Part shown: in pieces, positions 60,201 through 64,000 of the stretch
Layout of the letters: each line of letters opens with the position of its first letter
Numbering within the stretch: the stretch's first letter is position 1
NCBI RefSeq assembly: GCF_000346465.2
Contig: NC_034015.1
Location: forward strand, 2,524,658 to 2,588,657
Direction of reading: 5' to 3'
Source of the DNA: Prunus persica
Taxonomy: Eukaryota > Streptophyta > Magnoliopsida > Rosales > Rosaceae
Length of the DNA stretch: 64,000 nucleotides
The notes under the pieces: generated by a model
What the model was told of the DNA's origin: nothing
The model's database searches: none
What the model saw: only the letters and a program-made list of their open reading frames with translations
Translations under genes and position numbers: made by a program

Positions 60201-60643
60201 ACACCTCAAAATTCTGCCTCAACATAGCCGGTGACACCCCGTCATCAAATCGTCTTTTTGATGCTATTGCTAGCCACTGTGTCCCTGTCATCATCAGTGA
60301 TGATATTGAACTCCCATATGAGGATGTGCTTGACTACTCTGAGTTCTGCATCTTCGTTCGAACAAGGGATGCTCTTAAAAAAAACTTTCTCGTAAACCTC
60401 ACCAGGAGCATTGGGATGGATGAGTGGACGCAAATGTGGAGGAGGTTGCAGGAGGTTCAAAAATTCTATGAGTTTCAGTACCCATCAAAGGAGGGTGATG
60501 CTGTCCAGATGATATGGCAAGCAGTTGCTCGCAAGGTTCCTGCTATAAGAATGAAGTTAAACAAGTCTAGACGATTCTCTCGTTCATATGTCCGCAAGGA
60601 GAAGGGGTTAAGCAGGATACCATCACCAAGTAACTTTTGGTAA
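57207..60643 (+). CDS. ARAD1-like exostosin-family glycosyltransferase (GT47), 2 exons, 507 aa
   Basis: Exon 1 is 57207-58175 and exon 2 60089-60643, joined in phase 0 across a 1.9-kb GTAAGT...TTTAG intron. A type II signal anchor (residues about 16-37, LFCLFILTSTLFILSWFFVL) is followed by a variable stem and the exostosin domain from KVFMYDLPHEFHFGLLDW to the C-terminal third, with IYRKD|GGFVRQELFYLL spanning the junction, SSKFC-like HTSKFCLNIAGDTPSSNRLF, and HCVPVIISDDIELPYEDVLD. Arabidopsis ARAD1/ARAD2 are Golgi proteins needed for pectic arabinan synthesis; close relatives exist whose function is unproven, so the exact orthologue is uncertain. No defects seen. Confidence 0.92.
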
Positions 60644-61017
60644 GGAAGGGAATTAACACTCTTTGTGGCCCTGCAGCTTTTCCGACTCTTAACCACCACA
60701 CAGGACTGAAATTATCAATTACAGTTTTGATAAGATACTAGAAACGGCAATGTGAAATTAACTTTCATTTGTTCCAATATGAGATAAAACTAGCTTTACT
60801 ATACCTTCGAAATCCATTTGTTCTTCTACTCAGGATGTAATTTAGTTGGTTATTTCATTTATACAGAAAATGTTGCAAGTTGAAATCTTTCTCTTCAAAA
60901 TTTTAAATGTCTATAAAGTTTCGTGCATGTCTGCAATATGTGAAATAAGAGCCTACTACACACTTGACCAAATATCAACTTATAATCCAATTTACTTCCA
61001 AACATCAACAAAATAGT
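60644..61017. other. 3' UTR and downstream DNA of the GT47 gene
   Basis: No further gene; AT-rich sequence with a probable 3' UTR in the first 250-300 bp. Confidence 0.5.
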
Positions 61018-61334
61018 TGATGTGGAATGCGTAGGATGCAGGAATCATTGATTAGTTTCTTAGGTTCACTAGTTTTCCAAATTCTAGTAGCATCTCTACT
61101 TTTCCAGATTTGCCGATTTCAATGTTAGAATTTATGTTTTAGCAAGGGATTTTTCTCCTATTATCTCTAGGATTTCCAGATTTCTAGTTTGCTATAAATA
61201 TCCCTATGTAGTTCTTTCAAATTCATATTTCAATATTGAGTAAACCTTTTCCTAAAACTCTATAATTTCTTCCCTTTCTTTCGTCCCTTCTGTTTCGAGT
61301 GCTTAATCAACTGCCTAGGAGCTGTGCTACATCA
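61018..61334. mobile_element. Solo LTR, 317 bp
   Basis: It starts TGATGT and ends ACATCA, perfect 6-bp inverted ends, with CTATAAATATCCC (61191-61203) as LTR promoter-like sequence. Flanking 5-mers ATAGT (61013-61017) and GTAGT (61335-61339) agree in four of five bases, a decayed target duplication. No coding sequence. Confidence 0.55.
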
Positions 61335-63480
61335 GTAGTACTTTTTTTTTATAGAAAAAATTAGTATACAGTGATTAAAAACTCTACTAATAAGCATATG
61401 GTAAATTGAGTATTTGGGTTTTTGGTTTGGTGAATAGTTTTCAAATTTTGTTTTGGAAGAGCTCCATCAGATTCTTTGGGCCCGTTTACATTAGTTAAGG
61501 AAAAGACAATTTTACCTTCATGTTTAAAAGCTTGGCCTCCTCGTCATTTTGGTTTGAACAAGTTCGTTCGCTCTGGTTTTCTTCCCCGTGAGATAAGCTA
61601 GTTCTGGCGCCAATTGCTTTGAATCTTTGATTTTCGTCAATTCTGTGACTAATTTTAGTGCGATTTGGTTGCGATTTTGGCTCTGACTTCGTGGTGGTGG
61701 AGGTATGTCTTAGAATCCTTTGCATGCTTCACTTTTGGTGCGATTCTACTAGATCTTGTTAGATTTTCTGTATATGTTCATGATTTTTCACACAACTTGA
61801 AATATATAAAAGACATACCTGGCGTCATCTTCCTTGAGTACACAATCTCTGAATAATAATTTATGATGACCACATAAAAAACATACTTGACGTCATCTTG
61901 GCTTAAGATTTCGGCTCTCTTTTAGAATATATCTTACTAGAGTAAGGCCGGACTGGGTAAGACTAGATTGGACTAGTTGCGACAGACCAGACTTTCTGTC
62001 TGTTGTTTGGTGCTATACTTAACTTTGGACTAGATTGAAAAACATAATAATTTTGAAATTTTTTATTTCTTTATCAGATTTTTTCAGTATATTTTCAAAA
62101 GAATAACAAATGCAATTAACGCACAAACAAAACCCAATATATGAATGGGTTCCAAATCAAGATACACATTTTCAGAAAGAAAAAAATAAAAAAGAAGAAG
62201 AAATGAATGGTTCCAAATCACATCTGAACATTTTCAACAAAAGAATCAAAAACAAAATTAAAGCAAGGATGAGAGAAACATGTGCCAAAGAAAAGAGAAT
62301 TAAAGAAAACCAAAATCATATTTTTTTTATTTTTTATTTTTTATTTTTATGAAACAAGATCAGAATTTTTTACATATGAGATATATGAGACTTCTCAAAT
62401 CAAGATAATTTTTTTTAAAAAACAAACTAAAAATCCATAGCTTTCGACATCTCACCAACAAAATCAAGATATCAATCATTAGAATATCTCAATATTTACC
62501 AATAAAATCAAAATCAAAATTTCAGAAACAAATTCAAATCTTGTTTCATCTAAATTAACGAGTGGAGAAGAGAAAGGAGAAGAGAGGAGAGATGAGAGAA
62601 GACGAGAGAAAAGAAAGAGGAAAGCATAGAAGAGAAGAGAAGAGACCATGAAGAAGCGCTAAGGGAGACGAGAGCTCACACATAGAAATCTAACAATTGA
62701 TATTAGAGAACATGGTTACTCACACATATTGAGATCATTTTTGAAGCATGTGCAATTTAAAATTTTGATGCCATGACTGTTTTGGTTATGTTTAAATTTT
62801 TCATGACAGTTTAAACATGTTTTCTAAATACTATGAATATGAAAGAATATGGAAAAAGCATGTTTAAATTGATTTTTCATATCTTCAAAACTTTAAACTG
62901 TTTTTGACCTACTAGATGACCTTAAAATGCTAAAAATGGCCTTATGTCATAGCAAAGCATTGAGTTCTATTAGTTACACCATTCCCTATTAGGAAAGGTG
63001 TAATGGATAGAAAACAGACACTAAAAACCCCTAAAACACTATTCACCACAGAAAATACTATTTACGACAATTTTAGGGTTTTATCTTAGATTGTGTTTTT
63101 GTTTGGCTATTTTCTGTGCTAGATAGGAACTGGTTCATCTTATGAGAATAAAAAAAAATTTCATAACAGAACCAAACCTAAATACTCAAACTCTAAAAAA
63201 TTAACCAAAATTGCATCATACATAAATTACTTGATAAGTTTTTTCAATAAATATAATCTATCTTGTAATCTGTTAATGATGGCACAAAATAACACGTAAG
63301 TTGTTTGTAAGCTATAAGTAACCTCTTGCCACAAAGGTGTGATACTTAATTAAGGAAGCTTGCATTCGTTATTTGTTAGTTTTGTAAATTAAATTTAAAC
63401 AGAAAAATTATTTTCTCTTAACAAATTGAGAATTGGTTTCTTTGAAAGTACTTATACTTTCTTTTACAAATCCTTACAGC
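61335..63480. other. AT-rich intergenic DNA with transposon-like debris
   Basis: No gene is supported. TTTGGGCCCGTTTACATTAG (61476-61495) is typical of a plant DNA-transposon end, and ACCAGACTTTCTGTCTG near 61987 is a short palindrome. A purine-rich AGAGAAGAG tract lies at about 62565-62645. Confidence 0.5.
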
Positions 63481-63489
63481 TTTGAAACC

Positions 63490-64000
63490 TCAGTCAATTT
63501 CTCACAAATTGAAGCTTTCACTAGATCAAACTTCAAAAGATGGAAGTTTGATCTTGAAGTTGCTCTTAGCATGAGTGATATTGCTATCACCTAAGATGAG
63601 CCAACTAGACTAGTTGCTAATTCCCCTACTGAAGTGAAAAGGGCACATGAAGCTTGGAGGATGGCGAATAAGAAGCGCCTGTTGGTTATGAAGAAGACTA
63701 TTTCGGAAGCTATTTTTGGTGGAGTTGAAGAAACAGAAAGTGCCAAGCAGTTTATGGAATCCATTGAAAGGAAGTTTAAGGAATCTAACAAGGCTGAAAC
63801 GATGAACCTCTTGTCTGGACTACCTAATACGAAGTATGAAGGAGGAAGCGTGAGAGATCTCATGGGACTTGTGGATATTGCTACCAAACTGAACAGGCTG
63901 AAAATACCTATTGATTCTACTTATCTGGTGCACTTGCATTTTATTCTTTACCTTATGATCAGATGAAATCCACCTACAACACCATAAAAGAGGATTGGGC
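63490..64000 (+). pseudogene. Ty1/copia gag fragment, cut by the window end
   Basis: The frame begins near FKRWKFDLEVALSMSDIAIT (about 63534-63592), has a stop at 63595, then VKRAHEAWRMANKKRLLVMK and AKQFMESIERKFKESNKAE, the UBN2-type copia gag, and LMGLVDIATKLNRLKIPIDS. A frameshift near 63940 precedes YDQMKSTYNT-like residues. The remainder lies outside the window. Confidence 0.8.

Overview
This is nuclear DNA of a flowering plant, most likely a woody eudicot. The host genes are intron-rich with GT/AG splice sites and clear plant orthologues: a BODYGUARD-like hydrolase, NADH-cytochrome b5 reductase 1 and an ARAD1-like GT47 enzyme. Plant Ty3/gypsy, Ty1/copia, hAT, Mutator-like, MITE and SINE sequences surround them. 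I cannot fix the species from sequence alone. No bacterial genes, CRISPR array or rRNA were seen.

Left part (1-18.5 kb): a decayed Tat-like Ty3/gypsy element on the + strand, taken apart by later insertions. A copia LTR end (about 63-1205) abuts its RNase H. A TE with TSD ACTGC (2744-7096) splits its integrase and itself carries a 1.36 kb solo LTR with TSD GGTTC (4931-6294). A minus-strand copia LTR lies at 9170-9696. A 5.3 kb hAT element with TSD TGTGGAAC (12551-17898) splits the 3' LTR. Between integrase and 3' LTR are an antisense, probably spliced reading-frame relic with its own TATA box and a 62-bp tandem array.

Middle part (18.9-32.1 kb): a broken copy of the BODYGUARD-like gene. Exon 1 (19239-19653) and part of exon 2 (29601-29929) are separated by a nested pair of LTR elements. 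The outer one (19788-29499, TSD GTTAC) has lost protease, RT and RNase H; the inner one (23000 to about 28274) retains all domains but has several stops. The broken exon 2 runs straight into a FAR1/FHY3-like SWIM-finger fragment.

Mobile-element candidate of most interest (32.15-41.8 kb, or to 42.9 kb): a block bounded by 30-bp inverted repeats that match at 29 of 30 positions. It carries a multi-exon gene joining an HMG-box-like N-terminus, a DUF1985-like middle and a Ulp1-type cysteine protease with its catalytic His, Asp and Cys present. It also holds a 108-codon antisense reading frame, a tandem array of 395-bp units with hairpins, a second array of about 417-bp units, and a recurring GCAATTGCAT palindrome. 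A second, diverged copy of the right end stops about 255 bp before the intact BODYGUARD-like gene.

Right part (43-64 kb) is gene-bearing: an intact 4-exon BODYGUARD-like hydrolase (43182-44868, 426 aa; cuticle-related family), a 9-exon CBR1 (47024-51113, 277 aa; ER electron transfer to cytochrome b5), and a 2-exon ARAD1-like exostosin glycosyltransferase (57207-60643, 507 aa; Golgi wall polysaccharide synthesis). Between them are small elements: a SINE split by a Harbinger-type MITE, a truncated minus-strand copia element, a fold-back MITE, a solo LTR and, at the window edge, a copia gag relic. The three genes are independent transcription units and not a pathway cluster.
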